From the NCBI GenBank assembly GCA_945868555.1, contig CAMBMC010000029.1:1-15103 (forward strand): a stretch of 15,103 nucleotides of DNA, in the 5' to 3' direction. The position numbers and the translations under genes are program-made. This DNA is from Chitinophaga pinensis. GTDB taxonomy: Bacteria; Bacteroidota; Bacteroidia; Flavobacteriales_D; Crocinitomicaceae. The notes beneath the pieces were generated by a model. That model saw only the letters and a list, made by a program, of their open reading frames with translations, searched no databases and was not told the DNA's origin. Positions within the stretch are counted from its first letter, which is position 1. Every line of letters begins with the position of its first letter. Positions 13,291-15,103 of the stretch are shown piece by piece.

Positions 13291-14421
13291 ATGATAAAAC
13301 GCGTTCCATCGGCACGACTTAAAGCGTGTATTCAAGAGAGCAAAGTTGTTTTGGTAAAAGGTCCACGGCGCTCTGGAAAATTTACATTAGTCAATGAAGT
13401 ATTGAATGAGTTGTCTGTCAGTTGGCAGCAGTTTGATGCGCGAAAGAAATCATTTGTTCAGCAAGTCTCAGAAATGAATGTTGACCAATTGAATGAGGTA
13501 TTGGGTGCAGAACCTTTTACGGTGATTCGTGAGGCGCAATATGTTCGAAACCTTCAATTGATTATTGAAGCTGTTTTGGATGGCTCATTGAATACAACAC
13601 TTATTCTATGTTGTTCTTTTGATCCCTTGATGGATCCAGAATTTTCGGAAGTGCTTCGAATGCAAGGTTTAGAAATACATGTGTATGCGCCATCGTTTTA
13701 TGAAATGGCACAGCACAATTCATTGCCTATTGAAGAAAAATCCCTGGAAACACGTTTGATTTATGGGGTATATCCTGAAGTTACGGGAGATCAAGCGCAC
13801 GCCGAAGAGCGACTGAAGGAACTTGTTTCAGAAGCTGTTTTTACCCAGCTGGGCGTCACCGACCGCATCAATAAGGCCGATAAACTGACAAAGATGTTGC
13901 AAGTGGTGGCATTCAATATTGGCGAGCCCGTGTCGTACAACGAAATCGCGGAGAAATGTGGTCTAGACAATGAAACAGTAGAACGCTACATCGACTTATT
14001 AGAAAAAGCATTCATTCTTGTTCGCCTTCCGTCGTTCTACAATGGACATCGCTATGAATTGAAAAAAACACATGTACTCTACTTCCTCGATAATGGAATT
14101 CGCAATGCGCTAATCAACAATTTCAATCCGATTGATTTGCGGAACGATGTCGAACAACTTTGGCGCAATTGGTTGATAGCCGAGCGATTGAAATGGAACG
14201 CAATGAATGGTGTTTTTCCCGAGTATTACTTTTGGCGCACACACACTCGTCAGTCCATGGACTTCATCGAGTCGACCAGCAACAAAATTTCATCCTATAA
14301 AACGTCTTGGGAGAAAAAGAAAAAAGTGAAATTTCCGGCCTCTTTCCGTAGTGCTTATGAAGAGATTTCCACCCATGTGCTCAATCGATCTACTTATTGG
14401 GGCTTTCTCACTAAAAAATAA
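13291..14421 (+). CDS. AAA_14/DUF4143 family protein with degenerate ATPase and nuclease motifs
   Basis: A 376-residue protein of the AAA_14 + DUF4143 ATPase family, with the family's usual length and domain order. The N-terminal ATPase-like domain is ~1-160 (RLIYGVYPEVTG at 155-166 is a family hallmark). The winged-helix part of DUF4143 is ~180-250 (PVSYNEIAEKCGLDNETVERYIDLLEKAF). The C-terminal restriction-like part contains YFLDNGIRNALI (264-275) and YYFWRTHTRQSMDFIE. The key residues are changed. In Walker A, GPRRSGKF (24-31), the Mg-binding Thr/Ser after Lys is Phe. In Walker B, TVIREAQYV (77-85), the Asp is Arg80, though Glu81 remains. In the C-terminal part the usual E-I-D is S-M-D, and the E-x-K strand reads SYKTSW. 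The frame is intact, so this is probably an inactive scaffold-like paralogue rather than a pseudogene. The next gene starts 5 nt after its stop, indicating an operon. Confidence 0.8.
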   Translation: MIKRVPSARLKACIQESKVVLVKGPRRSGKFTLVNEVLNELSVSWQQFDARKKSFVQQVSEMNVDQLNEVLGAEPFTVIREAQYVRNLQLIIEAVLDGSLNTTLILCCSFDPLMDPEFSEVLRMQGLEIHVYAPSFYEMAQHNSLPIEEKSLETRLIYGVYPEVTGDQAHAEERLKELVSEAVFTQLGVTDRINKADKLTKMLQVVAFNIGEPVSYNEIAEKCGLDNETVERYIDLLEKAFILVRLPSFYNGHRYELKKTHVLYFLDNGIRNALINNFNPIDLRNDVEQLWRNWLIAERLKWNAMNGVFPEYYFWRTHTRQSMDFIESTSNKISSYKTSWEKKKKVKFPASFRSAYEEISTHVLNRSTYWGFLTKK

Positions 14422-14426
14422 TTTAC

Positions 14427-15103
14427 ATGAAGTTTACCGACAAACTAGCGCAGTATATTGTTGATCAGCAACTGGACCTCGACCACCTCACCATTATCCT
14501 GCCCTCTGAGCGCGCTAAGAAGTACATCTCAGCATCACTTTTTCGCGCCTACGGTAAGCCTGTCTTGGCACCAGAAATGATGACCATTGATCGCTGGGTG
14601 AAAAGCCTTTCGGATAAAACAGTGATTGATCGAACAAGAGCGCTTATTCGTTTATTCAACATTCAGCTGCTCGATCCACCAGGGGATAAAGACCGGTCCT
14701 TTGATGAGTTTATGTCGTGGGGAAATATTCTCTTGTCCGATTTTGATGAAATCGATCGCTATTTACTCGAGACGAAAACCGTGTTTACCAACCTTCAGGC
14801 AGTGCGAGAGTTGGAGAATTGGGAAGTGGATAAATGGAGCTTTGAAGGGCCTAATTTAACCGAAGGACAAAAACGATTTCTTGAGTTTTGGGAAAAATTA
14901 CCGAACTATTATACTGACTTGAATAAGCAGCTCAACGCAGATGGGCAGTGTTATCCAGGAACGGCCTACCGCGAATTGGCAGAGCAAATAGACCGCGTAT
15001 TCAAGCGGGACCCAAAACGCCAGTTTATTTTTGCTGGATTCAATGCCCTTTCAAGTGCAGAAATGGCCATCATGAAGCAACTGCACAAATTGGGCAGAGC
15101 ACA
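14427..15103 (+). CDS. AddB-like helicase/PD-(D/E)XK nuclease family protein, N-terminal part (3' truncated by window)
   Basis: The frame starts at ATG 14427 and stays open to the window end (225 complete codons). Its N-terminus reads MKFTDKLAQYIVDQQ, then TIILPSERAKKYISASLF, APEMMTIDRWVKSLS, FDEFMSWGNILLSDFDEIDRYLL and KRQFIFAGFNALSSAEM. This order matches the large Bacteroidota PD-(D/E)XK nuclease-family proteins related to AddB: an inactivated superfamily 1 helicase fold, followed far downstream by an Fe-S RecB-type nuclease domain. The LPSER segment is where an active helicase would carry Walker A, and no GxGKT is present, as expected for AddB. Its partner would be an AddA/RecB-like helicase and the complex would resect double-strand DNA ends; neither the partner nor the nuclease domain is in view. 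Only 5 nt separate it from the upstream AAA/DUF4143 gene. Confidence 0.8.
   Translation, partial: MKFTDKLAQYIVDQQLDLDHLTIILPSERAKKYISASLFRAYGKPVLAPEMMTIDRWVKSLSDKTVIDRTRALIRLFNIQLLDPPGDKDRSFDEFMSWGNILLSDFDEIDRYLLETKTVFTNLQAVRELENWEVDKWSFEGPNLTEGQKRFLEFWEKLPNYYTDLNKQLNADGQCYPGTAYRELAEQIDRVFKRDPKRQFIFAGFNALSSAEMAIMKQLHKLGRA

Overview
The window reads as a chromosomal segment of a moderately AT-rich Bacteroidota bacterium, probably of the order Flavobacteriales. Three things in the sequence support this. Two secreted proteins end in type IX secretion (T9SS) C-terminal domains, one of type A and one of the gliding-motility/CHU_C type. Several intergenic gaps carry the Bacteroidota promoter -7 box TAnnTTTG. 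The single tRNA gene has no encoded CCA. No rRNA, CRISPR array, insertion sequence or integrase is visible.

Left part (1-3983, + strand): the C-terminal part of an M1-family metallopeptidase with HEAT-like repeats, closed by a strong terminator. It is followed by a BCP-type peroxiredoxin (bcp), recA and a diacylglycerol/lipid-kinase-family gene. bcp, recA and the kinase each have a recognisable promoter box, and recA has its own terminator. A perfect 6+6 palindrome sits on the -33 box of recA.

Middle part (4074-8547): a large secreted PKD/CHU_C protein, then a 495-residue protein with two nuclease-like domains (a DUF2779-type Fe-S PD-(D/E)XK domain plus a DEDDy exonuclease-like domain). Next comes about 510 bp without a confident gene. 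That gap holds hairpins, a 12-bp-stem terminator, short unassigned reading frames and a small tandem repeat. It ends at a tRNA-Leu(CAA) gene on the - strand with a 14-bp-stem terminator.

Right part (8620-15103): on the - strand, a secreted P-domain + CotH-kinase + T9SS protein that starts with TTG. Divergent from it on the + strand are a stand-alone imidazolonepropionase (hutI), a TraB/GumN-family secreted protein with an extra C-terminal domain, an AAA_14/DUF4143-family protein, and the beginning of an AddB-like helicase/nuclease protein that runs off the window.

Most of this is ordinary housekeeping and envelope content, and I see no clear new multi-gene system. The best leads are four. 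First, the AAA/DUF4143 protein is full length but has lost both Walker motifs and the family's nuclease-like E-x-K, and lies 5 nt upstream of the AddB-like gene. Second, the DUF2779 protein combines two nuclease folds. Third, the recA promoter carries a palindrome. Fourth, the unexplained intergenic block 7954-8410.
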